Origin: Acidimicrobiia bacterium
GTDB lineage: Bacteria > Actinomycetota > Acidimicrobiia > Spongiisociales > UBA5794
DNA: 45,473 bases
Assembly: GCA_024762335.1 (NCBI GenBank)
Contig: JANTHO010000017.1
Coordinates: 1 to 45,473, forward strand
Direction: 5' to 3'
The notes under the pieces are model-generated. The model did no database searches and was not told the origin of the DNA. It saw nothing but the letters and a program-made list of their open reading frames with translations. Below are positions 10,601 to 18,835 of this stretch, one piece after another (the first letter of the stretch is position 1; every line of letters begins with the position of its first letter). The position numbers were made by a program, and so were the translations under genes.

Positions 10601-11074
10601 GCCGCCGCGGACGCAATCGACGATGCGAGCGCCCAGGCGAACGCAGCAGCCGAAGCGGCCGCAGAGACGCTTCACTCAGCCGAAGAAAAGGCGAAGGAAC
10701 TCACCGATCAGGCACAGACGCAAGCCGATCGGATGCTCGCCGAAGCACGCGAAGCTGCGGAGAGTATCCGCTCCCGGGCCGAGAAGCGTCTCGCCGAGGC
10801 TGAAGAAGAAGCCGTCCGACTTCGTGAGGAACTCCGTGTTCCGACCGCGGAGCCGGTCGCCGCGGACCCCGGTGAAGAGACCTCAACGCCGGATGTGGAT
10901 CTGGAGATCGTGGACGCGCCGTCAAACGAAGACACGGACGATGAACCGATGACGGCGCGGTCCCCGCGCAGCCGCTACGAGCGACAGTCCGCGAAGCTGC
11001 CCCGAATCGGCGACGATGCATCGGGCGTGGTCCGATCGCTCGAATCGTTCAGGAAGTCACTGCGGGGTTCGTGA
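7610..11074 (+). CDS. Giant DivIVA-domain coiled-coil protein (Scy-like candidate)
   Basis: No assigned function. The N-terminus (IDSREFSTTRKGYDKHEVKE, residues 4-23) matches the DivIVA membrane-curvature-binding domain. Residues from about 40 to 1060 are almost continuous Ala/Glu/Arg-rich coiled coil, broken only at rare prolines (near residues 183, 220 and 485). There is no cysteine from this start on. A proline-containing acidic linker follows, then a basic tail ending SLESFRKSLRGS. Such architecture is typical of actinobacterial polar-growth scaffolds such as Streptomyces Scy. The ATG at 7610 is chosen because DivIVA homology starts there; GTG at 7589 or 7568 is possible. It stands alone after the pckA terminator and faces pepP 21 nt away. 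Confidence 0.85.
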   Translation: MPASIDSREFSTTRKGYDKHEVKEFLRELEANFRELEHWALETKTRLQTAEFEAQKGRSAEGQSIDSAMVAVFDAKDRVLSRARKQAAKIEAEARDRAAAIEREARANAEAVAGASDGGGEIIAEARARAEEIITSAEADAERIRAAEDETAQSVIAELETERERLVEEVRRLTETLEQIEASQPDADDMQAADDVLAEAHRRAEEILAEATAAANEMMTTAGEPAGDDEKDAGRASAEREAEEILAKARTEAERLVEDAERDAARSIELRESLESRLAALDDDSVAAVERAESIEAVARERAEAIVDRAEAAAVAIREAVTRTRDQADIDRLEAARKVSSAQREARELIADAEERMQTILLGLDAQAAEIREGAEHDAERLRIEAEEKLAAAVEEAARIRAEAETAAESMVRDAKERRDQVEAEIRTAEEAAKELAEQRDAELEARAVALEERMAEVVAAEEETGAALADAQAEVNRLRTEAEQIEAEMPKVREEAERIKAEAENAAAALVDGAERTARTVREEAERQRHSAEAQAEEIVADARRLHDEAESVRDAARDEAAATQAEAEDVRREAASVRAEADRYAEMAIHRADHDASVIFDEAYRTIEARFAEAAEEEERALSLLVDAETSWEAADEQHRMLVAAEARAEERIAAVDEIALQAEEAVLKAYEEAERIRLSSIEDAEQERLAAEDRVAEMTRAAEEAAAVTHAEAEEAAESIRADAQQWAASADEQSTRLRSEAEALLAEARDSVEQMTAAARDDVARMREKAASVRQEYEEQLQVLQTAEDRAAEIVGEAEAAAAGKIAEAMAEVERIHVEALEQAEQIAAKESEASRLFEEAENEARNAAETLDAAKAEAEEIRIAANTLRDEADRVLTAARMQAADLADAERRAFEIVEQAQREAVGIRASAEGEATAAEAELERLQAEVRELEQLRSEHEALAEEIEREKADLAGRRDELNRRAAEHEAEKDELQIRIAEIERREREVEERSAAADAIDDASAQANAAAEAAAETLHSAEEKAKELTDQAQTQADRMLAEAREAAESIRSRAEKRLAEAEEEAVRLREELRVPTAEPVAADPGEETSTPDVDLEIVDAPSNEDTDDEPMTARSPRSRYERQSAKLPRIGDDASGVVRSLESFRKSLRGS

Positions 11075-11095
11075 CGGAGAACGGTTCGCCGACCG

Positions 11096-12538
11096 TCAGA
11101 TCATCGGAACGGTGGGAGTCTCGTTCCACAGTGCTTCGATCTCGTCCGGATCGACCGGAACCCCGCGGGTGAGGTTCTCGCACCCGGATGACGTGACGAG
11201 AAGATCATCCTCGATCCGGACACCGATGCCGAGGAAGCGCTCCGGCACACGATGGGTGACCTTCGCCGCATCGCTCTCTCGCTCGGTGATGATGCGTTTC
11301 GCCTCGGAGGCACCTTCTCGATATGCCAGATCCCGTTCAGCGTCGGCATCGAACGGCAGCTCGAAGAGATCGATCTCCGACTTCTCCGGTGCGACGTAGA
11401 TGCCGGGTTCGACCGTGAATGTCATCCCGGGAACGAGGGGCCGTCCCTCGCCGTCGATCTTGTAAGCCCCCGCATCGTGGACATCCATGCCGAGCCAGTG
11501 CCCGGTTCCGTGGAAGTAGAACTCCCGGTACCACCCGTAGCGGATCGCATCGTCGACGGGACCGGGGATGAGTCCGAGATCAACCATGCCCTCCGTCAGC
11601 ACACGGACCGCGATGTCATGCATGTCCGTATACCGGAGACCCGGTGCGCACGCATCGATCACGGCCTCCTGTGCGGCGAGAACCACGTCGTACACGGCGC
11701 GCTGTGCCTCGCTGAAGCGGCCGTTGACGGGGAACGTCCGGGTGATGTCGGAGGACAGGTATCCGACCTCGGCCGCGGCGTCGATCAGCAGCAGATCGCC
11801 GTCCGCGAGAACGCTGTCGTTCTCGACATAGTGGAGGATGCACGCGTTGTGTCCCGACGCAACGATCGACGGGTATCCCTCCCGAACGGCGCCTGATGCA
11901 CGAAAGACGTACTCCATGGCCGCCTCCACGTCGTGCTCGGAGCGGCCCGGGCGGGCGAAACGGATCGCCTCGGCATGCCCCTCGGCGGAGATCCGGCATG
12001 CTTCGCGAAGCGCTTCGATCTCACCATCCGACTTGATCAGTCGCAGTTCACTGAGAACGACACCCGGGTCGACGATGGACGAAGGAACCGTATTTCCCGT
12101 CCGGATGCGCATGGACCGGGCCTGTCCCAATGCTCCGAGAACATCGGCATCGACCCTCGAACCGAGGTCATACCAGAGCGCTTCACGCCCGCGGAACCGA
12201 TCGCGCAGCACCTTCCCCAGGTCGGCGATCGGGTAGGCCTCATCAGCGCCGAACCGCTCCCGGGCCCCGTCGACCCCCGCTCGTTTTCCGTTCCAGGACT
12301 CCATCTCGGGATCCCGCGGTCGGACGAACAGGACATAGGGACGGTCGTGGGAAGGATCGAAGACTGCCGCGGCGTCGGGCTCATCGAATCCGGTGAGGAA
12401 GAAGAAGTTCGATGCCTGGCGGAACTCGTGGTGGACGTCGTCGTTCCGAACGGTTTCGGTCGCGGCGGGAACGACGGCGATCCCGTCTCCGATCCGCTCC
12501 ATGAACTGGGCCCGGCGTTGTGCAAAGCGTTCCATCAT
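11096..12538 (-). CDS. pepP: Xaa-Pro aminopeptidase (M24B, PepP-like)
   Basis: Dimetal peptidase releasing an N-terminal residue next to proline. The 480-residue protein (family about 440-500) has the N-terminal creatinase-like domain (NFFFLTGFDEPDAA) and the M24 fold with its ligands: Asp in LLLIDAAAEVGYLSSDITRT, His in GTGHWLGMDVHD, Glu in FTVEPGIY, and Glu in GVRIEDDLLV. ATG 12538 is chosen because it gives MMERFAQRR, where homology starts; GTG 12586 would add 16 residues. It converges with the coiled-coil gene, and the two stop codons lie in a small TGACGG/CCGTCA inverted repeat. Confidence 0.92.
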   Translation of the reverse strand: MMERFAQRRAQFMERIGDGIAVVPAATETVRNDDVHHEFRQASNFFFLTGFDEPDAAAVFDPSHDRPYVLFVRPRDPEMESWNGKRAGVDGARERFGADEAYPIADLGKVLRDRFRGREALWYDLGSRVDADVLGALGQARSMRIRTGNTVPSSIVDPGVVLSELRLIKSDGEIEALREACRISAEGHAEAIRFARPGRSEHDVEAAMEYVFRASGAVREGYPSIVASGHNACILHYVENDSVLADGDLLLIDAAAEVGYLSSDITRTFPVNGRFSEAQRAVYDVVLAAQEAVIDACAPGLRYTDMHDIAVRVLTEGMVDLGLIPGPVDDAIRYGWYREFYFHGTGHWLGMDVHDAGAYKIDGEGRPLVPGMTFTVEPGIYVAPEKSEIDLFELPFDADAERDLAYREGASEAKRIITERESDAAKVTHRVPERFLGIGVRIEDDLLVTSSGCENLTRGVPVDPDEIEALWNETPTVPMI

Positions 12539-12685
12539 CGGAGTTTCGAGCACCGGCGTACGGAGCGCAAGTCCGGTACATCTCACGCCGTTGCCTTCGG
12601 CCTAAAGTGGACGGCAGGAACCCTGCGGCCGCCGTATGGGCGTGCCGAAGATTCCGTTACGTGACCGAATCGACTGGAGGCACGG

Positions 12686-13945
12686 ATGAAACGACCGAGA
12701 CGGGCATTCGGACTGCTGGCGCTGCTGGCCGTCCTCGCGCTGATTGCTGCGGCATGTAGCAGTTCCAGCGAGGAGACGACGACCACGGCGGCACCCGCCG
12801 AATCGACGACCACGGTGGCCGCTCCCGCCGGAGAGGGATTCACCTTCGGGATGATCCTCGTCGGTCCCGAGAACGATCACGGCTGGTCCCAGGCCCACTT
12901 CGAAGCCGGAAAGTACCTCGAGGAGAAGACCGGGGCCAAGATGATCTCGCTGGACTCCGTCAATCCCGCGGACCGTCCGGAGACATCGGTAGAGCAGGTC
13001 GTCGACGACATGGTCGACCAGGGAGCAGGACTGATCTTCGCGACGTCGGACGACATGAAGGACGGGATCGAAGCAGCCGCTGCGGCACATCCCGACATTC
13101 CGATGATCTGGTCCTCCGGTGACAGTGCCTGGGCAGAGGGTGAGGGCTACAAGGCCGATCTGACGAACCTCGGCAACGTCATGGGACGGATGTACTACGG
13201 GAAGATGATCGCGGGCTGCGCTGCTGCGATGACATCCGAGACAGGGAAGATCGCCTATCTCGGTCCGCTCATCAACGATGAGACGCGTCGTCTTGCGAGT
13301 TCCGTGTATCTCGGAGCACAGCAGTGCTGGGAGACAGCAGGGAAGGATCCTGCCGATCTCAACATGGAAGTGAACTGGATCGGGTTCTGGTTCAACATTC
13401 CCGGCGTGACACTTGATCCGACCGAGGTTACGAACGGCTTCTACGACGGCGGTGCCGATGTCGTGATCTCCGGGATCGACACGACGGAAGCGCTCGTGGT
13501 CGCGGGACAGCGTGCGGCGGCCGGCGAGTCTGTTTGGGCGATCCCCTATGACTTCGTCGGTGCATGTAGCGAAGCGCCCGAGGTGTGTCTCGGTGTGCCG
13601 TACTTCAACTGGGGCCCGACGTACCTCGGCGTGTTGAACTCGGTACTCGACGGCAGCTACACGGCGCAGTTCCAGTGGGTCGGACCGGACTGGGCCGACA
13701 TGAACAACCCGGATACGTCCATGATCGGGTGGGTCAGCGGTGATGCCCTGGCCGACGATGCCGCTGCGGCGGTTGACGTGTTCATCGCCGGACTCGGTGA
13801 CGGGTCCATCAACCCGTTCGTCGGTCCGCTGAACTACCAGGATGGGACACCGTTCCTGGCCGACGGAGAGACGGGGAATGATCAGCAACTCTGGTACATG
13901 AAGCAACTCCTCGAAGGCATGGAGGGAGCAAGTTCGGCCGGCTAG
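12686..13945 (+). CDS. BMP-family substrate-binding lipoprotein (nucleoside ABC importer)
   Basis: The 419-residue secreted receptor has a signal peptide with lipobox (AAAC, Cys about 24), then a Ser/Thr/Ala linker (EETTTTAAPAESTTTVAAP) and a BMP/Med domain starting FTFGMILVGPENDHGWSQ. BMP/PnrA proteins bind purine nucleosides. CTGGAGGCAC upstream is a good ribosome site. It is the first gene of an importer operon with an ATPase and two permeases. A strong hairpin follows the gene, a usual device for making more receptor than transporter. The exact ligand is inferred from the family and from the nearby adenine deaminase. Confidence 0.92.
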   Translation: MKRPRRAFGLLALLAVLALIAAACSSSSEETTTTAAPAESTTTVAAPAGEGFTFGMILVGPENDHGWSQAHFEAGKYLEEKTGAKMISLDSVNPADRPETSVEQVVDDMVDQGAGLIFATSDDMKDGIEAAAAAHPDIPMIWSSGDSAWAEGEGYKADLTNLGNVMGRMYYGKMIAGCAAAMTSETGKIAYLGPLINDETRRLASSVYLGAQQCWETAGKDPADLNMEVNWIGFWFNIPGVTLDPTEVTNGFYDGGADVVISGIDTTEALVVAGQRAAAGESVWAIPYDFVGACSEAPEVCLGVPYFNWGPTYLGVLNSVLDGSYTAQFQWVGPDWADMNNPDTSMIGWVSGDALADDAAAAVDVFIAGLGDGSINPFVGPLNYQDGTPFLADGETGNDQQLWYMKQLLEGMEGASSAG

Positions 13946-13960
13946 AAGCTGAACGAAGAC

Positions 13961-13992
13961 GATGGGGGAGGCTCTCGACAGCCTCCCCCATC
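13961..13992 (+). terminator. Intra-operon hairpin (attenuator) after the binding protein
   Basis: A perfect 13-bp stem (GATGGGGGAGGCT / AGCCTCCCCCATC) with a CTCGAC loop, 15 nt after the stop codon. No T-tract follows. It probably stops or slows most transcripts and protects the 3' end of the receptor mRNA. Confidence 0.85.
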
Positions 13993-14018
13993 ATCGCGTC
14001 CGGATGGCTCCTGTCGAG

Positions 14019-14024
14019 TAACCT
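14019..14024 (+). promoter_or_regulatory. putative internal -10 box (TAACCT) for the ABC ATPase gene
   Basis: TAACCT ends 8 nt before the ATG at 14033. No Shine-Dalgarno is seen. Together with the hairpin upstream, this suggests the transporter subunits have their own leaderless promoter. Confidence 0.45.
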
Positions 14025-14032
14025 CGGCGGTC

Positions 14033-15499
14033 ATGGCGTTGGAGATCCGTGACATTCACAAGCGCTTTGGCCCGGTACGGGCCAGCGACGGAGTGACGTT
14101 CACCGTCGAGGAGGGGTCCCTCCACGGCATCCTCGGTGAGAACGGTGCCGGGAAGTCGACCCTGATGAAGATCCTCTCAGGGTTCTACGAAGCCGACTCG
14201 GGTGAAGTCGTACTCGACGGTGAGGTGCTCCATCTCCGGTCCCCGGCCGATGCCATCGATGCCGGCATCGGCATGCTGCACCAGGATCCTCTCGTGTTCC
14301 TGCCGTTCACCGTCCTGGACAACTTCGCTCTTGGAAGCCCCGGATCGATGCGGCTCGACCGCAAAGCCGCTGAAGCCGAACTGATGCGGGTCAGCGGGGA
14401 ACTCGGATTCGAATTCGATCCCGAGCGACTGGTTCGAGATCTCACGGTTGGAGAACGCCAGCAGCTCTCCATCACCAGACTTCTGTGGCTCGGGGCCCGG
14501 GTGCTCATCTTCGACGAACCGACGACCGGCATCTCAGCATCGCAGCGGATCCAACTCTTCGACACGCTCCGAACGCTCGCCGCCGGCGGGATGATCGTGC
14601 TGTTCGTGTCTCACAAACTCGAGGAGGTCGAGGCGCTCTGCGACTCGGTAACCGTGATTCGCCGGGGGAAGGTCGTGTACGAGGCTGAGATGCCGGTGGC
14701 ATCCGAAACACTCGTCGAGAAGATGTTCGGCAACGTCTTTGTCGAAGAGGAAAGGACGACGGTGCCGCTTGGTGACGCGATGCTCCGTGTCGAGGCGGCA
14801 ACGCTCAGCGAAGGAACCACGCGAATCGAAGGTCTCGACCTGGGGATCGCTCGATCAGAGGTCGTCGGCCTTGCCGGTCTCGAGGGAAGTGGGCAGCGAA
14901 CGCTGTTGCGTGCGTGTGCCGGGCTGATCCAACCGGAGTCGGGGTCGCTCTCCGTCGACGGCATCGAGCTCACCCGGGCGTCGTATCGGGAACATCTCGC
15001 GGCAGGTGTTCACTATCTGCCTGCCGGCCGTCTCGAGGAGGGGCTCGTCCAGGGCATCTCGATTGCCGAGCATCTCGTTCTGGCCTCGGACGACACAGCC
15101 TTCTTCGTGGATTGGAAGGCAGCGGACGCTCGCGCCGGGGAGGAGATCGACGAATACTCGATCAAGGGCCTTCCGTCGTCGGCGGCTGAGGAGCTGTCGG
15201 GTGGGAACCAGCAGCGGCTTCTTCTCGCCATGATCCCGGACGAGGTGAAATTGCTCCTTCTCGAGCACCCGACCCGCGGCCTCGACGTCGAATCGGCCGC
15301 GTTCGTGTGGACGCGCCTGCTCGAGCGCAGGAATCACGGCACCGCGACGGTGTTCGCATCGGCGGATCTCGATGAGTTGCTGAACTACAGCGATCGGATC
15401 ATCGTGTTCTTTGCCGGGAGCGTATTCGCGATCCGGACCGCCGCTGAGATCGACGGAGAGGAACTCGGCTATCTCATCGGCGGGAAGGTGCGGGCATGA
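14033..15499 (+). CDS. Nucleoside ABC importer, double ATP-binding subunit
   Basis: Cytoplasmic energiser of the BMP-type importer, with two fused nucleotide-binding domains (488 residues), like YufO/NupA and RbsA-class proteins. The first half is canonical: GENGAGKST (about 35-43), VGERQQLSI signature and LIFDEPTTGIS Walker B. In the second half the Walker A is degenerate (GLEGSGQRTLL, Lys lost), but LSGGNQQRLLLA and LLLLEHPTRGLD are kept, as is usual for this class. Its stop overlaps the next start by 4 nt (ATGA). Confidence 0.93.
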   Translation: MALEIRDIHKRFGPVRASDGVTFTVEEGSLHGILGENGAGKSTLMKILSGFYEADSGEVVLDGEVLHLRSPADAIDAGIGMLHQDPLVFLPFTVLDNFALGSPGSMRLDRKAAEAELMRVSGELGFEFDPERLVRDLTVGERQQLSITRLLWLGARVLIFDEPTTGISASQRIQLFDTLRTLAAGGMIVLFVSHKLEEVEALCDSVTVIRRGKVVYEAEMPVASETLVEKMFGNVFVEEERTTVPLGDAMLRVEAATLSEGTTRIEGLDLGIARSEVVGLAGLEGSGQRTLLRACAGLIQPESGSLSVDGIELTRASYREHLAAGVHYLPAGRLEEGLVQGISIAEHLVLASDDTAFFVDWKAADARAGEEIDEYSIKGLPSSAAEELSGGNQQRLLLAMIPDEVKLLLLEHPTRGLDVESAAFVWTRLLERRNHGTATVFASADLDELLNYSDRIIVFFAGSVFAIRTAAEIDGEELGYLIGGKVRA

Positions 15500-16545
15500 C
15501 GCGGGTAAGGGCGGCGGTCCCGACACTCGTGGCTCTTGCTCTTGCGCTCGCCGTTGGCGTCGCACTCCTCCTCGTCGTCGGCGCACCACCGCTCGAAACG
15601 TTCAGGCTGCTCGTCGAAGGGTCGTTCGGATCGGCGTCGAAGATCTCGGCGACACTGCTCGCCTGGTCGCCCCTCCTGCTGGCGTCCGCGGGACTCGTGG
15701 TTACGTTCGCCGCCGGGCTCTGGAATATCGGTGTCGAAGGCCAGGTCATCATGGGGGGTATCGCAGCCACGTGGGTGGCCCGAACGGTCCCCGGCCCGGG
15801 ATGGGTGCTCATACCGCTGATGGTGCTTGCCGGTGCCGTTGGAGGGCTTCTCTGGGCCGTGTTCGCCGGAGTCCTCAAGACGCACGGCAACGTCCACGAG
15901 ATCTTCGGCGGGCTTGGACTTGACTTCGTTGCCGCGGGACTTGCAACGTACCTCGTGATCGGTCCGTGGAAACGGGCGGGTGTTGCTTCGACGAGCGGAA
16001 CCGACATCTTCCGACCGGAAGCCTGGATGCCAGAGTTCCAGGCGTTCGGTGTCGGCTGGCCGGTGATCCCCGTGATCCTCGGTCTCCTTTCCGTCCTGGT
16101 CGTGTGGATGCTCCTTCGTGGCACCCTGTTCGGGTTGCGGCTCAAGGCCGTCGGAAGCAACCCGTATAGCTCCTTCCTGCTCGGGATACCTACGAATCGC
16201 TACATGCTCGGTGCGTTCGCGATCGGCGGAGCGCTCGCGGGGATCGCCGGGACGGTCCAGGTGGCGGCCTTCCATCACAAGCTCGTGCCTGCCATCTCGG
16301 GCGGCTACGGGTTCCTCGGCATCCTCGTCGTGCTGCTCGCAGGGTTCAGCGCCGTATGGATCGCCCCCATTGCCCTGTTCTTCGTCGGGATCTCCGTGGG
16401 GAGCACCCAACTCGATCTGCAACTCGGTCTGGACTCTGCGTTCGGCGGGGTTCTCCAGGGAATCATCGTCCTCTTCGTGATGTTCGGCGGCGCCTGGAGC
16501 GTCCGGCGAGCAAGTGGCCGGCTGACGCCTCAAGAGGAGCCCTGA
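15496..16545 (+). CDS. Nucleoside ABC importer permease 1
   Basis: Integral membrane subunit of 349 residues with about 8-10 hydrophobic segments and the BPD_transp_2 signature WNIGVEGQVIMGG (about 76-88). This segment is shared with YufP/NupB-like permeases. Its start overlaps the ATPase stop, and the second permease starts 2 nt after its own stop, so the three are co-translated. Confidence 0.92.
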   Translation: MTRVRAAVPTLVALALALAVGVALLLVVGAPPLETFRLLVEGSFGSASKISATLLAWSPLLLASAGLVVTFAAGLWNIGVEGQVIMGGIAATWVARTVPGPGWVLIPLMVLAGAVGGLLWAVFAGVLKTHGNVHEIFGGLGLDFVAAGLATYLVIGPWKRAGVASTSGTDIFRPEAWMPEFQAFGVGWPVIPVILGLLSVLVVWMLLRGTLFGLRLKAVGSNPYSSFLLGIPTNRYMLGAFAIGGALAGIAGTVQVAAFHHKLVPAISGGYGFLGILVVLLAGFSAVWIAPIALFFVGISVGSTQLDLQLGLDSAFGGVLQGIIVLFVMFGGAWSVRRASGRLTPQEEP

Positions 16546-16547
16546 CC

Positions 16548-17489
16548 GTGGAAGCGACGTTCAATTCGATCATCGCAGCGGCAGCGCCGCTCATCATCGC
16601 CACGATGGGTGAGACGATCACCGAGAAGTCGGGTGTCATCAACCTCTCGCTGGAGGGCAGCCTTCGCCTGTCGGCAATGACCGCGTTCGCCATCGCGTTC
16701 TGGGTCGGGAACGCCCTCGTGGGGTTCGCAGCAGCGGCCGCAGTCGGAGCCGCGATCGCCGCCATCATCGCTTTCTCGAGCATCAGGCTGAAGCTGAATC
16801 AGATCGCCGTCGGATTCGTCCTGACGCTCCTCGCCATCGAACTGGCATCCTTCCTCGGAGATTCATTCGTGGGTGAACGGGGACCGAGAGTTCCACCGCT
16901 GCCGATCCCGATTCTCTCCGACATTCCCTTCGTCGGGAAGGTGTTCTTCGACCACGACCTCGTCGTCTACTTCAGCTACGTGGCGATCTTCGCAACCTGG
17001 TGGTACTTCTACCGGACGCGGCCCGGTCTCAATCTCCAGGGAATCGGAGAGCGTCCCGAAGCCGCCTTCGCCCGCGGCATTCCGGTGAACATGCTTCGCT
17101 TCTGGTACACCGTGCTCGGCGGAGCGATGGTCGGCATCGCCGGAGCCGCCTACTCGCTCGACGTCAAGCTCGGATGGCGGGAAACGCTTACGCTGAACCT
17201 CGGCTGGATCGCGCTCGCGATCGTGATCTTCGGGGGATGGCACCCGCTTCGTGTCGCATTCGGCGCATACCTGTTCGGAGCACTCCAGGTCCTGGCGTTC
17301 CAACTCCAGGACGTGTTCCCCGGCGTTGCGCAGGTTCTTCCGATCGCCCCGTTCCCGCTGATGATCCTCGCGCTCGTGTTCGTCTACTCCGACTGGTTCC
17401 GGAGGATCGGGGATCGATTCCCGAAGATGCGGAATCTGCTGGGGAGCGAGGCACCCGCCGCCATGGGGACCGTGTTCGAACGGGAGTGA
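16548..17489 (+). CDS. Nucleoside ABC importer permease 2
   Basis: Second membrane subunit, 313 residues, with the paired-family signature TEKSGVINLSLEGSL (about 25-39) and about 8 membrane segments. It is similar to YufQ/NupC-type partners. The GTG at 16548 is chosen because AAGAGGAG lies 8-15 nt upstream and homology begins at this point; a longer upstream frame would overlap permease 1 deeply. Its stop is 3 nt from the end of the convergent adenine deaminase gene. Confidence 0.92.
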   Translation: MEATFNSIIAAAAPLIIATMGETITEKSGVINLSLEGSLRLSAMTAFAIAFWVGNALVGFAAAAAVGAAIAAIIAFSSIRLKLNQIAVGFVLTLLAIELASFLGDSFVGERGPRVPPLPIPILSDIPFVGKVFFDHDLVVYFSYVAIFATWWYFYRTRPGLNLQGIGERPEAAFARGIPVNMLRFWYTVLGGAMVGIAGAAYSLDVKLGWRETLTLNLGWIALAIVIFGGWHPLRVAFGAYLFGALQVLAFQLQDVFPGVAQVLPIAPFPLMILALVFVYSDWFRRIGDRFPKMRNLLGSEAPAAMGTVFERE

Positions 17490-17492
17490 GGG

Positions 17493-18500
17493 TCAGCCGG
17501 CGGCCACCGCATCCAGTTCGTCGAGCAACGCCTGCTTGTGCTCATCCGGCAGGAACGTCGCCTCGATCGAGTTGCGTGCCAGCTTCACGAGATCGTCCCT
17601 GGTCAGATCCAGGGCCGCGGCGGTATCCACGTAATTGTCCAACACGTAGCCACCGAAGTAGGCGGGATCGTCGGAGTTGATCGTCACACGGACACCGCGG
17701 TCGAGAAGCCGTTTCAGGTTGTGATCTTCGAGACGATCGAAGACTCGCAACTTCACGTTCGAGAGCGGGCACATCGTCAGCGGGATGCCCTCCCGGACGA
17801 GCCGGTCGACCAGTGCGGGATCTTCCTCGCACCGGACGCCATGGTCGATGCGTTCGGCGTGGAGCGTATCGAGCGCGCCGGTGATGTATGAAGGAGGTCC
17901 CTCCTCGCCGGCGTGGGCTACGGCGTGGAGTCCGGCTGCTCTCGCATGCGCATAGGCGTCGAAGAACCACTCCGGCGGGTTCCCGACCTCTGCCGAATCG
18001 AGGCCGACTCCGATGATGTCGTCCAGGAACGGTTCCGCTTCATGCCAGGTTCCGAGCGCATCGTCGCCGGGGAGGTGACGGAGGAAGCACATGATCAGCG
18101 CGGCGGAGATTCCCCAGCGCATCTCCCCGTATTCGATCGCGCGGGTGAACCCGTTCATGAAGACCGGGAACTCGATTCCCCGCTCGGTGTGCGTCTGAGG
18201 GTCGAAGAAGATCTCGGCGCGCCGAACGCCGTCGTGGGCGGCCCGGCCGAGGTAGGCGACCATCAGGTCGTAGAAGTCCTGCTCGGTGACGAGCACCGCC
18301 GCGCCCTGGTAGTAGATGTCGAGGAACGTCTGCAGGTCGGAGAACTCGTAGGCGGCACGCACCTCGTCGACGTTGGCGAACGGCAGGTCGATGCCGTTGC
18401 GAGCGGCGAGGTCGAACATCATCTCCGGTTCGAGGGTCCCCTCGATGTGGAGGTGAAGTTCGGCCTTCGGAAGCGAGCGAACGAACGATGCAGTATCCAT
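17493..18500 (-). CDS. Adenine deaminase (adenosine deaminase-like fold)
   Basis: Zinc aminohydrolase, 335 residues, expected to convert adenine to hypoxanthine. Zinc ligands are visible: HLHIEGTLEPE near the N-terminus, HAGEEGPPSYI, and Asp in NSDDPAYFGGYV. RIDHGVR and CPLSNVKL complete the pocket. The EIFFDPQTHTERG, GLDSAEVGNPP and SDDPAYFGGY segments are those of the Aah1/bacterial adenine deaminase group rather than true adenosine deaminases. ATG 18500 follows an AGAGG site; the TTG at 18512 is less likely. It faces the nucleoside importer, which fits purine salvage. Confidence 0.88.
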   Translation of the reverse strand: MDTASFVRSLPKAELHLHIEGTLEPEMMFDLAARNGIDLPFANVDEVRAAYEFSDLQTFLDIYYQGAAVLVTEQDFYDLMVAYLGRAAHDGVRRAEIFFDPQTHTERGIEFPVFMNGFTRAIEYGEMRWGISAALIMCFLRHLPGDDALGTWHEAEPFLDDIIGVGLDSAEVGNPPEWFFDAYAHARAAGLHAVAHAGEEGPPSYITGALDTLHAERIDHGVRCEEDPALVDRLVREGIPLTMCPLSNVKLRVFDRLEDHNLKRLLDRGVRVTINSDDPAYFGGYVLDNYVDTAAALDLTRDDLVKLARNSIEATFLPDEHKQALLDELDAVAAG

Positions 18501-18542
18501 GCCTCTATTCAACTCGATCGGCGCCCGGGCTGCGAGCGGCCG

Positions 18543-18815
18543 TCAGGACCTCGACTCCGTCGTGCCGGCGAACAGGGCAACGCCGCCGGCGGCCAGAGCG
18601 ATCTGGATGAAGTGCTTGATCCAGTCGATGCCGGATGTACTGCCGACGCCGATCCAGTCGGCGATGAGTCCGCCGATGATGGCGGCACCGGCACCGACGA
18701 GGATCGTCATGCCGAGCGAGATGTCCTGCTTGCCGGGGAGGACGAGTCGCCCGAGTGGCCCGATGATGAGCCCGGCGATCAAGCCGCCGACGATCGTCGC
18801 GATGAAGCTCCCCAT
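18543..18815 (-). CDS. GlsB/YeaQ/YmgE-family small membrane protein
   Basis: The 90-residue protein has three glycine-rich membrane helices (FIATIVGGLIAGLIIGPLG; ILVGAGAAIIGGLIADWIG; IQIALAAGGVALF). This is the pattern of transglycosylase-associated/YeaQ stress proteins, whose biochemical role is unclear. ATG 18815 is preceded by AAAGGGAGGAACC. Longer upstream reading in this frame would translate the tRNA gene and is rejected. Confidence 0.88.
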   Translation of the reverse strand: MGSFIATIVGGLIAGLIIGPLGRLVLPGKQDISLGMTILVGAGAAIIGGLIADWIGVGSTSGIDWIKHFIQIALAAGGVALFAGTTESRS

Positions 18816-18835
18816 GGTTCCTCCCTTTCGTGTCG

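Noticed and set aside
8156-10675. 839-codon open frame antisense to the coiled-coil gene
   Set aside because: It mirrors the Ala/Glu/Arg-biased sense codons, has no domain, ribosome site or start, and gives Cys/Leu/Phe-rich text typical of antisense shadows.
11072-11098. TGACGG/CCGTCA inverted repeat covering both stop codons of convergent genes
   Set aside because: A 6-bp stem with a 15-nt loop is too weak to call a terminator, and partly reflects two facing TGA codons.
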